A DNA stretch of 64,000 nt from Streptococcus parasanguinis CC87K (GTDB lineage Bacteria > Bacillota > Bacilli > Lactobacillales > Streptococcaceae): assembly GCF_000507765.1 (NCBI RefSeq), contig NZ_KI669403.1:62001-126000 (forward strand), read 5' to 3'. Shown here piece by piece: positions 51,356 through 60,959 of the stretch (the first letter of the stretch is position 1; each line of letters opens with the position of its first letter). Under the pieces are notes generated by a model, which did not search any database, was not told where the DNA came from, and saw nothing but the letters and a program-made list of their open reading frames with translations. A program made the translations under genes and the position numbers.

Positions 51356-51952
51356 TTATTTTTGCTCACTGGCTCCAGCATTGATAAGATTGTCCGCAAA
51401 TTGACTCGGTGTCAACTTCAACAACTCTGGCAAGTGATTGTTTTTGAAATAAGTCATGCCTTCTGCCTTCTTCACATCCATCGCTTCAAAGTCATAGGTG
51501 ATGGTCACCTTGTATTCATTCTCGTTTTCCAAGGTCAAATCAGCTGTGAAACCTGGCACTGTCAAAGCTTCCTTAAAGGCATCGTCCTTGTTAAAGGATT
51601 CTCTCAATTGCTTTTGCGCTTCTTCGACTCCAACCTGTTGGATTCCTTTTTTCAACTCCTCATCGGTTGCCGTCACATTGATGGTCTCCAACTTTTTAAA
51701 GGTATTCCCCACATAGGTGACGATTTGCGTCTGTTGTGTTCCCTTGTCATCTTTTGGAAAGACAAAGGTTCTAGTGATGACTTTATTTTCTTCAGCCTTT
51801 TGCAGAATACTCTTATTATCCTTTTGCAGCTGCTCTGCTTTTGCTTGGATTGCCTTTTGTTCACTTGAGGTTGGCGTTTTCGCTTGCTTTTTTTGACCGC
51901 ATCCCGTCAAACACAAGGCAAGCGCACCCAATAAGAAGATTTTCCTTTTCAT
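51356..51952 (-). CDS. streptococcal lipoprotein (DUF1307-like)
   Basis: 198 residues. Lipoprotein signal with lipobox LTGC (Cys 18) after MKRKIFLLGALALC. A Lys/Gln/Ala-rich coiled stretch (about 20-58) precedes a domain with TRTFVFPKDDKGTQQTQIVTYVGNTFKKLE and a C-terminal TYDFEAMDVKKAEGMTYFKNN. This resembles the DUF1307/YehR lipoproteins; ligand and role unknown. Transcribed alone, with extended -10 TGATACAAT about 40 bases upstream. Confidence 0.72.
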   Translation of the reverse strand: MKRKIFLLGALALCLTGCGQKKQAKTPTSSEQKAIQAKAEQLQKDNKSILQKAEENKVITRTFVFPKDDKGTQQTQIVTYVGNTFKKLETINVTATDEELKKGIQQVGVEEAQKQLRESFNKDDAFKEALTVPGFTADLTLENENEYKVTITYDFEAMDVKKAEGMTYFKNNHLPELLKLTPSQFADNLINAGASEQK

Positions 51953-52050
51953 TTTCCATTCCTTACTAGTTATTGTTTTCTAAAATATTGTATCATAGAT
52001 TTCGTAAAATGGCGCAGTAAACTGCTTTTCATTCCGATTTTTAAAAAGAA

Positions 52051-52079
52051 AAAATCAGAAACAAATTGTTTCTGATTTT
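52051..52079 (-). terminator. terminator after spx
   Basis: AAAATCAGAAACA/TGTTTCTGATTTT with loop AATT, then TTTTCTTT on the minus strand. Confidence 0.85.
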
Positions 52080-52087
52080 CAATCTCT

Positions 52088-52486
52088 TTAAAGAGCTGCA
52101 CGCATCCGCGCTTCTGCATTTTCTACATTTCGAACTGATCGTGGCAAGAAGGCACGAATATCATCTTCTTTGTAGCCCACTTGGAGACGTTTGTCATCTA
52201 CCAAGATCGGACTTTTAAGAATACGAGGTGTTTCCATGATGATGTCAATGACTTCATTGACACTCAAGTCTTCGATGTCCACTCCTAGATTTTTAGCGTA
52301 TCGATTTTTTGAAGAGACAATACTTGCCACTCCATTTTCAGTCTTTGTAAGGATATCCAATAATTCTTCTTTGGTGATCCCTTCCTTACCGAGGTTTTGT
52401 TCTTTATAAGTTAGCTGGTGAGCGTTGAGCCAAGTCTTTGCTTTTTTACAGCTGGTGCAACTTGACACTGTATAAATTTTAATCAT
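52088..52486 (-). CDS. spxA: Spx-family transcriptional regulator
   Basis: 132 residues. ArsC-like fold with redox switch C10-x-x-C13 (SSCTSCKKAK) and RILKSPILVDDKRLQVGY near residues 93-110. Spx binds the alpha subunit of RNA polymerase and directs the thiol-stress response. Streptococci have two paralogues, SpxA1 and SpxA2; which this is cannot be told by eye. It follows recA. A small inverted repeat (ACGATA...TATCGT) lies in the leader just before the ribosome binding site. Confidence 0.92.
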   Translation of the reverse strand: MIKIYTVSSCTSCKKAKTWLNAHQLTYKEQNLGKEGITKEELLDILTKTENGVASIVSSKNRYAKNLGVDIEDLSVNEVIDIIMETPRILKSPILVDDKRLQVGYKEDDIRAFLPRSVRNVENAEARMRAAL

Positions 52487-52573
52487 GCATGCACTCCTTT
52501 CGCTACACGATAATACTATCGTATTAAATTATAACATAAAAACCATCAGTCTAGCGACCTATTTTAAAAAAAA

Positions 52574-53719
52574 TTAATCTTCAATTTCAATCGCGTCATC
52601 TAAATCTAGAGTTACCTCTTCTACGACAGGAGTTGCTTCTTCAGTTTTATCAAGGCTTTTCACCGCTTCGTCTTCTTGGATCAAACCAAAATGTACCCGA
52701 ACCTTGCGGTCGATTTCGTCAAAAATTTCTGGGTGGTCAGCCAAGAATTTCTTAGCATTTTCAGATCCTTGACCAATTTTTTCGCCATTATATGAGTACC
52801 ACGCACCCGCTTTTTGGATGATATCCAAATCTGTTGCAATCTTCACCAATTCACCCGTACGTGAAATTCCTTCCCCGTACATGATTTCAACCATGGCTTC
52901 TTTAAACGGAGGAGCTACCTTGTTCTTCACAACCTTGATCTTTGTTTCCTTACCAACGTTGGTATCTTTTTGGTCCCCAGTACCTTTGATTTGGGTATTT
53001 CCACGGACATCTAAACGAACCGAAGCATAGAATTTCAGGGCACGACCACCAGGTGTGGTTTCAGGGTTCCCAAACATGACTCCAACTTTTTCACGCAATT
53101 GGTTGATAAAGATGGCAATGGTCTTGGTCTTATTGATCGAAGCTCCAAGCTTACGCATCGCTTGGCTCATCATCCGCGCTTGCAAACCAACGTGGCTATC
53201 CCCGATATCTCCATCGATTTCCGCACGAGGTACCAAGGCCGCAACAGAGTCGACAACCACCAAATCAACCGCACCAGAGTCGATCAATTTACCGGCAATT
53301 TCAAGCCCTTGTTCTCCTGAGTCTGGTTGAGACAAGAGAAGTTCGTCGATATTGACTCCAAGAGCTGCTGCATATGATGGATCCAAGGCATGCTCGGCAT
53401 CGATAAAGGCCGCAATGCCCCCTTCTTTCTGAGCTTGCGCTACTGCATGGAGGGCAACGGTTGTTTTACCAGATGATTCTGGACCATAGATTTCGATGAT
53501 CCGACCTTTTGGATAACCACCAGCACCCAAGGCAATATCAAGCGCCAAGGAACCTGAGCTCATGACCTGAACTTTTTGCTCTGCGCGTTCGCCCAGACGC
53601 ATGATCGATCCTTTACCAAAGTCTTTTTCGATCAACTTTAGGGCATCATTGAGCGCTTTTTCACGCTCATCTCCAAATTTCTTAGAGATATCATCTAATT
53701 TTTTCTGTTTTTTCGCCAT
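52574..53719 (-). CDS. recA: recombinase RecA
   Basis: 381 residues. Walker [10 protein letters not shown] (about 74-82), [16 protein letters not shown], the mobile loop [36 protein letters not shown] and the acidic C-terminal tail are all in place. It pairs and exchanges DNA strands in repair and in natural transformation. A -10 box (TATAAT) overlaps the cinA stop codon, giving recA its own promoter as well as read-through from the cinA cin-box. Its 5' leader is about 115 bases. Confidence 0.98.
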   Translation of the reverse strand: MAKKQKKLDDISKKFGDEREKALNDALKLIEKDFGKGSIMRLGERAEQKVQVMSSGSLALDIALGAGGYPKGRIIEIYGPESSGKTTVALHAVAQAQKEGGIAAFIDAEHALDPSYAAALGVNIDELLLSQPDSGEQGLEIAGKLIDSGAVDLVVVDSVAALVPRAEIDGDIGDSHVGLQARMMSQAMRKLGASINKTKTIAIFINQLREKVGVMFGNPETTPGGRALKFYASVRLDVRGNTQIKGTGDQKDTNVGKETKIKVVKNKVAPPFKEAMVEIMYGEGISRTGELVKIATDLDIIQKAGAWYSYNGEKIGQGSENAKKFLADHPEIFDEIDRKVRVHFGLIQEDEAVKSLDKTEEATPVVEEVTLDLDDAIEIED

Positions 53720-53839
53720 TCTTTTCTCCTATGTTTTTGCTATACAGGAAATGCATGCAACTTATCGACGTTTTCCGTCATTTGAAAGGCACATTTCCTA
53801 TCCATTTTTAGAATTATTCTTCATTTGGCACGAACTTCA

Positions 53840-55108
53840 TTATACCAAATTTTCACCATTTAATACAGCCAGGCGCACCAAATTAAAGGCATGAAGGACG
53901 GCAATTTCGCGGACATCAGCTCGGCTACGTCCGGCGATATTAACTTGGACACTATCCACTCCATTTGGAGTTGCAAGTCCGATAAAGACGGTCCCTGCTG
54001 GATGCCCTTCCAGACTATCTGGTCCCGCAACTCCGGTCAAGCTAACACCATAATCGGATCCTGTTAACTTACGGGCCTGTGAAGCCATGGCTTGAGCTGT
54101 AAAATGAGACACTACTCCATGTTGCTCCAACTCTTGAGCTGGAATAGACAACATCTTGCTTTTTTCTTCTAGGCTATAGGTGACAAAACCGCCTGCGAAG
54201 ATGCTGGAAGCACCCGAAAAATCTGCCAGAGTCGCTTGGAAGAGTCCAGCTGTCAGGCTTTCTGCAGCTGTAATGGTCTTACCAGTCTGTTTCAAAAGAT
54301 CAAAGGCAACCTTGGCCATCGAATTGTCATCTCCATAACCGTAAAACAAATCTTGCAAGGGTTGATGATCCAGGGTGTGGCGTGATAAGATTTCCTTTTC
54401 TAAGACATCGAGCTTAGCATCCGCTTCTGCCTGATCTTTCGCCTTTGTAGACAGACGCAAGGTCACTTCTCCTGTCTTGGCATAAGGAGCCACTGTCGGA
54501 TCACTCTGCTCTTCAATGATATCTGCTAGGATCGTAACCAGCTGGCTTTCCCCAATCCCAAAGAAGCGCAAAACTCTTGAAAAGAGCTGCTCCCCTGTTG
54601 TCAAATGAGGCACCAATTGTTCATTAACCATGGGCTTTAACTCACTTGGAGGACCAGGTAGAACGACATAGGTCACACCGTCGACTTCAATCAAACCTCC
54701 AACCGCGAGACCTGTACGGTTTTGAAGAGGGATTGATCCGGCGATCATTTGTGCTTGTCGCTCATTATTGGGCGTCCGGACATAATCAGGGCGACTGGCA
54801 AAGAAGGTGTCGAGTTTGGCAAGCGCTGTTGGATCAAAAACCAGTTCTTTCCCTAAAAACTTAGCAAGGGTTTGCTTGGTCAAATCATCCTCTGTTGGCC
54901 CAAGTCCACCACATAAAATCACCAAATCGCTGCGTTTTGAAGCTGTCTCAATGGTCGAGAAGAGACGACCTTCATTGTCTCCTACCGCCACATGATAATA
55001 GACATCAATCCCTAAACTAGCTAATTTTTCAGACAAGAATTGAGCATTGGTGTTCACAATCTGTCCTGTGAGAATTTCGGTTCCCACTGCAATAATTTCC
55101 GCCTTCAT
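53840..55108 (-). CDS. cinA: competence/damage-inducible protein CinA
   Basis: 422 residues from the ATG at 55108 (GGGAGG five bases upstream); an in-frame GTG four codons earlier overlaps the ribosome binding site. The N-terminal molybdopterin-binding-like domain ([58 protein letters not shown]) is followed by the C-terminal CinA domain ([56 protein letters not shown]), an NMN-amidase-like fold. In streptococci CinA recruits RecA to the membrane during transformation. First gene of the competence-induced cinA-recA operon. Confidence 0.96.
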   Translation of the reverse strand: MKAEIIAVGTEILTGQIVNTNAQFLSEKLASLGIDVYYHVAVGDNEGRLFSTIETASKRSDLVILCGGLGPTEDDLTKQTLAKFLGKELVFDPTALAKLDTFFASRPDYVRTPNNERQAQMIAGSIPLQNRTGLAVGGLIEVDGVTYVVLPGPPSELKPMVNEQLVPHLTTGEQLFSRVLRFFGIGESQLVTILADIIEEQSDPTVAPYAKTGEVTLRLSTKAKDQAEADAKLDVLEKEILSRHTLDHQPLQDLFYGYGDDNSMAKVAFDLLKQTGKTITAAESLTAGLFQATLADFSGASSIFAGGFVTYSLEEKSKMLSIPAQELEQHGVVSHFTAQAMASQARKLTGSDYGVSLTGVAGPDSLEGHPAGTVFIGLATPNGVDSVQVNIAGRSRADVREIAVLHAFNLVRLAVLNGENLV

Positions 55109-55126
55109 GGTGCCTCCCACTTATAC

Positions 55127-55134
55127 TATTCGTA
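55127..55134 (-). promoter_or_regulatory. ComX cin-box before cinA
   Basis: TACGAATA on the minus strand, the exact core of the streptococcal late-competence promoter, about 20 bases upstream of the cinA start codon. Confidence 0.88.
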
Positions 55135-55180
55135 ATTTTCATTTCATTTTAACACAATTTCCTAAATTATTTAAAAAACA

Positions 55181-55382
55181 GATTGAAGATAAAGTCCATT
55201 TTGGATAACTTTCTTCAATCTTTTTCTTTTAGAGTATAAAGTAAAAACTCTTAGAAATATCATTACATCTGCATTCCTAAGAGTTTTAACTATGTGGTAA
55301 TCAACTTCTAAAGGGCTATTTTCTATTGTTGATAGAGCTTATCTATATTCTGAAGCAACCATATCGAGTGGTTGCTTTTTTT
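55181..55382 (+). other. gene-free region with three hairpins and an orphan terminator
   Basis: Three successive inverted repeats lie between divergent cinA and the S66 peptidase: AGATTGAAGA...TCTTCAATCT (55181-55224, similar to the outer edge of the 138-nt family), AACTCTTAG...CTAAGAGTT (about 55247-55287) and AGCAACCA/TGGTTGCT followed by seven T (55354-55382). The last is a good plus-strand terminator, with no gene before it on that strand. A small RNA or a decayed gene are the options. Confidence 0.5.
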
Positions 55383-55426
55383 ACTACTTTCTTGATCTAA
55401 ATGTCTTCTTCTGACTCAAATTCTTG

Positions 55427-55455
55427 TTGTTTCCCCTCATCTTTTGTGATACAAT
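55427..55455 (+). promoter_or_regulatory. promoter of the S66 peptidase gene
   Basis: TTGTTT at 55427-55432, 17-base spacer, extended TGATACAAT with TACAAT at 55450-55455. Confidence 0.8.
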
Positions 55456-55484
55456 AGCATCAACTTTTTCTAGGAGGATAATAT

Positions 55485-56522
55485 ATGGCTTCTACTATTG
55501 GTATTATAAGTTTATCTAGTGGGACTATGGGTGAAGACTTTGTCAAACACGAAGTGGACTTGGGTATCCAACGTCTCAAGGACCTAGGACTCAGTCCTAT
55601 CTTTTTGCCCCATTCGCTAAAAGGCTTAGACTTTATCAAAGAACATCCTGAAGCTCGTGCGGAGGATTTGATGCAGGCCTTTTCTGATGAAAGCATCGAC
55701 ATGATCTTATGCGCCATCGGTGGAGACGATACCTATCGTTTATTGCCTTATCTTTTTGAAAATGACCAACTACAAAAGGTTATCAAACAAAAAATTTTTC
55801 TTGGCTTCTCGGATACAACTATGAACCACCTCATGTTGCATAAACTAGGAATCAAGACTTTTTATGGTCAATCCTTTCTAGCAGACATTTGTGAGTTAGA
55901 CAAAGAAATGTTGCCATACAGTCTCCACTACTTCAAAGAATTGATTGAGACGGGAAGAATCTCGGAAATTCGACCTAGTGACGTTTGGTATGAGGAAAGA
56001 ACTGACTTCAGTCCCAAAGCTTTGGGAATACCTCGTGTCAGCCATGCAAATACAGGTTTTGACTTGTTACAAGGAACTGCCCAGTTCGAGGGGAAAATCC
56101 TCGGTGGTTGCCTCGAATCCCTCTACGATATCTTTGACAACTCTCGATATGTAGACAGTACAGAGCTCTGCCAAAAGTACAGACTCTTCCCTGACTTATC
56201 CGACTGGAAAGGAAAGATTCTATTGCTAGAAACAAGTGAAGAAAAGCCTGAACCTGATGATTTCAAAAAAATGTTGCAGGCTTTAAAAGAAACTGGGATA
56301 TTTGAAGTCATTAGTGGACTCTTGGTCGGGAAACCTATGGATGAAACCTTCTATAACGACTATAAAGAGGCACTATTGGATATCATTGATAGCAATATCC
56401 CAATTGTCTATAATCTAAACGTTGGCCATGCCACACCAAGAGCAATTGTCCCCTTCGGAGTCCACGCCCATGTAGATGCAACGGAGCAAGTCATTCGCTT
56501 TGACTATAACAAAGAAAGCTGA
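55485..56522 (+). CDS. S66-family LD-carboxypeptidase-like / MccF-like protein
   Basis: 345 residues. Starts STIGIISLSSGTM; the nucleophile Ser lies in FLGFSDTTMNHL (about residue 110) and the oxyanion region in CAIGGDDTYRLLPYL. The C-terminal half has GKILGGCLESLYDIF, LLLETSEEKPEPDDF (Glu) and NLNVGHATPRAIVPFG (His), the Ser-Glu-His set of peptidase family S66. Members trim muramyl tetrapeptides or, as MccF, cleave peptidyl-adenylate antibiotics such as microcin C. Which applies here is open; the sequence alone leans to the MccF-like branch. AGGAGG eight bases before the ATG. Stands alone. Confidence 0.88.
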   Translation: MASTIGIISLSSGTMGEDFVKHEVDLGIQRLKDLGLSPIFLPHSLKGLDFIKEHPEARAEDLMQAFSDESIDMILCAIGGDDTYRLLPYLFENDQLQKVIKQKIFLGFSDTTMNHLMLHKLGIKTFYGQSFLADICELDKEMLPYSLHYFKELIETGRISEIRPSDVWYEERTDFSPKALGIPRVSHANTGFDLLQGTAQFEGKILGGCLESLYDIFDNSRYVDSTELCQKYRLFPDLSDWKGKILLLETSEEKPEPDDFKKMLQALKETGIFEVISGLLVGKPMDETFYNDYKEALLDIIDSNIPIVYNLNVGHATPRAIVPFGVHAHVDATEQVIRFDYNKES

Positions 56523-56540
56523 GATGAATTTCTCAGCTTT
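56515..56540. terminator. terminator shared by the S66 gene and tag
   Basis: AAAGCTGAGA/TCTCAGCTTT overlapping the S66 stop codon, with T-run on the plus strand, between convergent genes. Confidence 0.8.
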
Positions 56541-56567
56541 TTCTGTATTCTCCGATGTTCTAGCCAT

Positions 56568-57140
56568 CTAACGGCACTCATTTCTACTTTTCCATTCACA
56601 ATCATTCTCATGGTCATCAACCAAACCTGCAGCCTGTAGAAAAGACAAGACAGCAACTGGCCCAGTAAACTTAAAGCCTCGTTTTTTGAGATCCTTAGAT
56701 AATGTCTCAGACAAGGCTGTTCTGGCTGGTGCTTGAGCATAGCTAGCAACATCATTCACAATCGTTTTCCCCTCAACAAAAGACCAAAGATAGGCATCAA
56801 AAGAACCATAGTCTGCCTGCACTTGTAGAAAGGCCTGGGCGTTGGCACGTGTCGCAAAAATCTTGGCTCTATTTCGAATGATGGCTGGATTATCCAGCAA
56901 AGCTTCCAATTCGGTGTCAGTCATCTCTGCGACTGCTTTAATTTGATAGCCATAAAAGGCTTCTCGGAAAGCTTGTCGTTTGTTGAGCACCGTTTCCCAG
57001 GATAGGCCCGCCTGATAAGTCTCCATGCAGAGCAACTCAAAAAGAGCTTGGTCATCATGGAGGGGCTGCCCCCACTCTTCATCGTGGTAGGCTACATACA
57101 GAGGGTTGTTCATTTTAACCCAGCCACAGCGTTTTGGCAT
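56568..57140 (-). CDS. tag: DNA-3-methyladenine glycosylase I
   Basis: 190 residues. RCGWVKMNNPLYVAYHDEEWG at the N-terminus is the Tag signature; LFELLCMETYQAGLSWETVLNKRQAFREAFYGY follows. The zinc site is formed by C5, H19, and a C-terminal His and Cys (VDDHENDC). It removes 3-methyladenine from alkylated DNA. Nine bases downstream of ruvA in the mutL-ruvA-tag repair set. Confidence 0.95.
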   Translation of the reverse strand: MPKRCGWVKMNNPLYVAYHDEEWGQPLHDDQALFELLCMETYQAGLSWETVLNKRQAFREAFYGYQIKAVAEMTDTELEALLDNPAIIRNRAKIFATRANAQAFLQVQADYGSFDAYLWSFVEGKTIVNDVASYAQAPARTALSETLSKDLKKRGFKFTGPVAVLSFLQAAGLVDDHENDCEWKSRNECR

Positions 57141-57149
57141 AGAAATCTC

Positions 57150-57743
57150 CTATTTCACCAACATCTTGAGAGCAGATTTAATGTAATTCTCTGCTGTATC
57201 CGAAGTTCCTTCAAAGAATTTCTTAATTTTCTTGAGCTCAGTTGCCTTGTAGCCCAAAGCCAACATGGCTTCCATAGCTTCTTCAAGAGCTTGGTTTTCT
57301 TCTGAAACTTTGGCATTGGACTGAGCCGGTGTATCTTCTAGATCAAGATTGATCTTACCTTCGAGATCCAAGACCATCTGTTGGGCTGTTTTCTTGCCGA
57401 TCTTCGGAAACTTGGTCAAGTAGGTGATGTTCTTGCTTTCGATAGCTTGGACAAGGCCTGCATTGTCATCCGCAGCAATGATGGCCAGAGCTGAGACTGG
57501 GCCAATTCCAGAGACCGAAATCAAGTTCAGAAAGAGCTTTTTCTCTTCTTCGGTTGCAAAACCATAGAGAAGGTGAGCGTCTTCACGGACCACTTGGTGC
57601 AGATAGACGTGCACCTCTTGATTCATTTTACCAGAGTAAGCATAGGGATTGGCCACATGCAAGAGATAACCGATCCCAGCTGTTTCTACCACAATGTATT
57701 TGGCGGTGATTTTCGTTAAGATTCCTTTAATGTATTCGTACAT
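57150..57743 (-). CDS. ruvA: Holliday-junction helicase subunit RuvA
   Basis: 197 residues. N-terminal OB-fold ([34 protein letters not shown]), helix-hairpin-helix pair ([16 protein letters not shown] and [19 protein letters not shown]) and the C-terminal RuvB-binding domain ([24 protein letters not shown]) are complete. It holds the four-way junction while RuvB drives branch migration. Confidence 0.97.
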   Translation of the reverse strand: MYEYIKGILTKITAKYIVVETAGIGYLLHVANPYAYSGKMNQEVHVYLHQVVREDAHLLYGFATEEEKKLFLNLISVSGIGPVSALAIIAADDNAGLVQAIESKNITYLTKFPKIGKKTAQQMVLDLEGKINLDLEDTPAQSNAKVSEENQALEEAMEAMLALGYKATELKKIKKFFEGTSDTAENYIKSALKMLVK

Positions 57744-57763
57744 AAAATTCCTTTATTCTTTAT

Positions 57764-59707
57764 TTAATACTTGCCCAACTCCCGCAAGCTGGTGTGATTT
57801 TCCTGAATGCGTCGGAACATCTTTTCCATGTCGGACTTGGTGAAGTTAACCAAAACCGGACGACCGTGGGGACAGTTATAAGGGTTGTCACATTGGGACA
57901 GTTGATAGATCAGATCGCGCGCGGAGTAATCATCCAGGGTGTGGTTGGCCTTGATGGAGCGTTTGCAGGACATCATGATGGCCAACTCAGCCCGGTATTT
58001 CTTGATGGACACTTCCTTGGTCAAAAGGAGCATGTCACACATTTCGTAGATACCCGACTCGATCTCTTCTTCCTTCATCCAGATCGGATGCTCCCGCAAG
58101 ATCAACTGGTTGGCTCCGTACTCTTCTAAGTAGACGCCCACTTCTTCTAGAAGGTGTTTGCGCTGTTGCAGGCGGATCAGATCGTCTGTAGGGAATTCAA
58201 AGATATAAGGCACCAGCAGTTGTTGCTGACTGCCGTCTACGTTCCCGATGCTCTCCCGGTATTCTTCGTATTTGACCCGCTCTTGGGCCGCGTGCTGGTC
58301 AATGATATATAGGCCCCCATTTCCTTGGGCAAAGAGATAGGTTCCATGCATCTGACCAAAATATTCCAATTCTGGGAAGGTCGAATGTTCTTCCCCATCC
58401 AACTTATCATAGGCCTTGTCTAGACTAGCCAGATCCAACTCTGGGTGATCCAGTTCATCATAAACCACAGTCTTTCTTTCCGCAAACTTGATCGCGCTTG
58501 TCGGTTTTTCTACTGGGTTTTCTTGGCTTGTAGAATCAGCAGTTACCTCATCTGTCAGAGGCAGTTGAGGATCTGCCACCTCTGGTCGAAGCTTGAAATC
58601 TTGACTTTCTCGGTCATAATAGAGGCGGTTTTCCTTTAAAGGCAGGGTCGTCTGTACTGGCTTTTCTGTTCGACGAATGGTCGACTTGGCTAGATTTTCT
58701 AGAGCATCTGGAATCAAGTCCTGCTCTTTCAAAGCATTCGCAATAGCCTGGGAGATCAAGGCCATTAGTTCTCGTTCTTTGGAGATACGAACCTCTTGCT
58801 TGGTAGGGTGAACATTGACATCTGCTAAGTAAGGATCGATCTGGATATTAATGATCGCAAGTGGAAAGCGACCCACCATGAGTTTACTGCCGTAGCCGTC
58901 TAAAATAGCTCGATTGAGCAAGAAATTCTTGATGTAACGGCCGTTGATAAAGAGACTGATGTAATTGCGATTGGCACGAGTCAATTCAGGCAAAGACACA
59001 AAGCCCGTCACTTCAAAATCTAGGTCGCGATTTTCAATGGCCACCATCTTCTTAGCAGACGCGAGGCCATAGACACCTGCAATGGCTTGCCGGAGATTGC
59101 CCGTCCCCGCTGTTTTGCTCATTTCTTTTCCATCATTGATCAAGGTAAAGGCAATCTCAGGATGGGCCAAGCTCAAGCGGTTGAGAATATCCACGATATG
59201 GGATAGCTCTGCCTGCTGGCTCTTTAAATACTTGAGACGAGCAGGTGTATTAAAAAAGAGATCTTCCACTGTGATCTTGGTCCCGACAGGGCTTGTCGCT
59301 GGCTCCACTTCCTCAATTTCGCCACCCTTTGCGACCAATTTGGTCCCGTGGGCAGCTCCTTCTTGCGCCGTTAGAAGGGTTAGAATACTGACAGAAGCAA
59401 TGGAAGGCATGGCCTCACCACGAAAACCAAGTGTTCGAATACGAAAAAGATCCGCTTGACTCTTGATCTTACTGGTCGCATGTCGACGGAGGGCCAAAGC
59501 GACCTCATCATGCGCAATTCCTTCCCCATTGTCTGTAATCCGAATCGACTTCAATCCCGCTTCTTCGATTTCAACAACGATCTGGCTAGCTCCAGCATCG
59601 ATCGAGTTTTCAACCAATTCCTTGACCACGCTAGCAGGTCGTTCAATCACTTCACCTGCCGCAATCTGATTGGCTAGGACTTCTGGCAATTCAATAATCT
59701 GTGACAT
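57764..59707 (-). CDS. mutL: DNA mismatch repair protein MutL
   Basis: 647 residues from the ATG at 59707, with AAAGGAG five bases upstream; the open frame extends 20 codons further without such support. GHKL ATPase motifs: [42 protein letters not shown] region ([19 protein letters not shown]) and [20 protein letters not shown]. The C-terminal dimer domain has [13 protein letters not shown] and [11 protein letters not shown]. It couples MutS to downstream repair. First of the mutL-ruvA-tag row. Confidence 0.97.
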   Translation of the reverse strand: MSQIIELPEVLANQIAAGEVIERPASVVKELVENSIDAGASQIVVEIEEAGLKSIRITDNGEGIAHDEVALALRRHATSKIKSQADLFRIRTLGFRGEAMPSIASVSILTLLTAQEGAAHGTKLVAKGGEIEEVEPATSPVGTKITVEDLFFNTPARLKYLKSQQAELSHIVDILNRLSLAHPEIAFTLINDGKEMSKTAGTGNLRQAIAGVYGLASAKKMVAIENRDLDFEVTGFVSLPELTRANRNYISLFINGRYIKNFLLNRAILDGYGSKLMVGRFPLAIINIQIDPYLADVNVHPTKQEVRISKERELMALISQAIANALKEQDLIPDALENLAKSTIRRTEKPVQTTLPLKENRLYYDRESQDFKLRPEVADPQLPLTDEVTADSTSQENPVEKPTSAIKFAERKTVVYDELDHPELDLASLDKAYDKLDGEEHSTFPELEYFGQMHGTYLFAQGNGGLYIIDQHAAQERVKYEEYRESIGNVDGSQQQLLVPYIFEFPTDDLIRLQQRKHLLEEVGVYLEEYGANQLILREHPIWMKEEEIESGIYEMCDMLLLTKEVSIKKYRAELAIMMSCKRSIKANHTLDDYSARDLIYQLSQCDNPYNCPHGRPVLVNFTKSDMEKMFRRIQENHTSLRELGKY

Positions 59708-59822
59708 GTCTGCTCCTTTACCTATTTTTTCACCGATACATGTAGCTCTATTATACCACAGATCCACAAGACTCCCTTTCTTAAAAAATAGAGGCTGGCC
59801 CCATCTTTTTCCTTAAAAACCG

Positions 59823-59853
59823 CATAGGCAAAGAAAACGACCACATAGACAAA
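59823..59853 (+). promoter_or_regulatory. direct repeats upstream of the LytTR gene
   Basis: CATAGGCAAA (59823-59832) and CATAGACAAA (59844-59853), 21 bases start to start, i.e. two helix turns. They sit about 30 bases upstream of a weak -10 (TTTAAT at 59882-59887). LytTR proteins bind paired direct repeats with this spacing; autoregulation is inferred. Confidence 0.55.
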
Positions 59854-59955
59854 TTTCCTTGTCTTCCCTTTGGAAAAAGTGTTTAATAGTAGTGTAAAGA
59901 AGGAGCCGGGCTAGCAGGCCAACCGACTTTACCCAAAGGAGGGAGAAACGATCTT

Positions 59956-60396
59956 ATGAAAGTTGAAGTACACATTGATTCCCACTTCCAAGAAGAAGCG
60001 GTGATGATCACAGCACCTGCACTGTCTGCGCGTGTAGAGAAAATTCGTGACTTTGTGGAAGAATTGGATCAAAGAGGGCGCTTACGTGCCAAAAAGGATG
60101 GGGAAGCTTATCTGATCGAAAGCCAGCTATTCCAACGTTTTTACATTGAAAATAGGCAAGTAATTGGTGAGACCATGACAGATCAATTTATTCTGACTGG
60201 ACCACTCTATCAGCTATCTGAAGACTTGCCGACCTGCTTTCTCAAAATTTCCCAATCTGAAATTATCAACACAAAAGAAATCGATCACCTGCACTTCACT
60301 AGTGGAGGATCCGTTCAAATCTATCTTAAAAACGGGAGTCTGACCTACTCCTCCCGTCGTTACTTGAAAGCCATTAAGGAGAAATTATCATGCTAA
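59956..60396 (+). CDS. LytTR-family transcriptional regulator (HdrR/BrsR-like)
   Basis: 146 residues. No receiver domain. The C-terminal part (about 45-146) is a LytTR DNA-binding domain: AYLIESQLFQRFYIENRQVI, CFLKISQSEIINTKEIDHLHFTSGGSVQIYLKNGSLTYSSRRYLKAIKE. The paired downstream membrane protein and the missing receiver place it with the LytTR regulatory systems such as HdrRM and BrsRM of S. mutans. There the membrane partner restrains the regulator, which controls bacteriocin and competence genes. GGAGGGAG lies ten or more bases before the ATG, a wide spacing. Targets here unknown. Confidence 0.85.
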   Translation: MKVEVHIDSHFQEEAVMITAPALSARVEKIRDFVEELDQRGRLRAKKDGEAYLIESQLFQRFYIENRQVIGETMTDQFILTGPLYQLSEDLPTCFLKISQSEIINTKEIDHLHFTSGGSVQIYLKNGSLTYSSRRYLKAIKEKLSC

Positions 60397-60845
60397 AACA
60401 ATCTTTTTCTGACGCCCTAAAAGGGATTTTCATTGGGCTCATCCTATCCATCTTCTTTTCCTATCTCTTCTCACCTGAGTTGTACCTCCCCTTAAGTCCC
60501 AACTCTGCAGTCGGCCGCTGGATGTTCTTGCATCATGTTCACGGCTCACTGGTCATGCTCTATTGTGCTCTCGTTTGGGGTGCGATTGGGGTCCTCTTTA
60601 GCTTCGGAAGTCTCCTCTTTCAAAAAGACTGGAGCCTCTTACGGGCTACTCTGAGCCATTACCTACTCATGTTACTTGGGTTTATTCCCCTAGCTACCTT
60701 GGCCGGCTGGTTTCCAGCACGACTCGGATTTTATCTCTCACTCGTTGTCGAATTCACCCTCGTTTACGTGATCATCTGGTTGGTCTCCCATCATTTTTAT
60801 AAAAAACAAGTCCAAGAAATCAATCAAAGCATTACTAACCACTAA
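60390..60845 (+). CDS. DUF3021 membrane protein, likely inhibitor of the LytTR regulator
   Basis: 151 residues with four membrane segments (about 11-32, 50-73, 90-111, 115-138) and a short cytoplasmic tail, matching DUF3021. It overlaps the LytTR gene by seven bases (ATGCTAA), so the two are translationally coupled, as expected for a regulator and its membrane antagonist (HdrM/BrsM type). What signal it senses is unknown. Confidence 0.82.
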   Translation: MLKQSFSDALKGIFIGLILSIFFSYLFSPELYLPLSPNSAVGRWMFLHHVHGSLVMLYCALVWGAIGVLFSFGSLLFQKDWSLLRATLSHYLLMLLGFIPLATLAGWFPARLGFYLSLVVEFTLVYVIIWLVSHHFYKKQVQEINQSITNH

Positions 60846-60848
60846 GCA

Positions 60849-60875
60849 AAAAGATCCTCAGTGCTACGAGGATCT
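60849..60875 (+). terminator. hairpin after the DUF3021 gene
   Basis: AGATCCTC/GAGGATCT stem, nearly the same as the mutS terminator at 61119-61145 (22 of 27 bases equal), but without a T-run. Confidence 0.55.
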
Positions 60876-60959
60876 GAAAGTGGAGATAAACTGTTCCTTT
60901 ATACAAATCTAATAAATTCTATAAAAAATATACTCGTTATAGTTGTCCAATCATCTACT

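Noticed and set aside
51362..51868. A 168-codon open frame antisense to the DUF1307-like lipoprotein
   Set aside because: Mirror of a Lys/Glu-rich gene; the product has no recognisable features and no initiation signals.
55485..56522. S66 protein read as a proven microcin C immunity factor
   Set aside because: Family S66 includes both LD-carboxypeptidases and MccF-type immunity enzymes; the motifs seen do not separate them and no microcin genes are nearby.
57734..57741. TACGAATA, an exact cin-box core, at the start of ruvA
   Set aside because: It lies inside the first codons of ruvA (Met-Tyr-Glu-Tyr), which fixes the bases; no gene start follows at the right distance. The copy before cinA is the convincing one.
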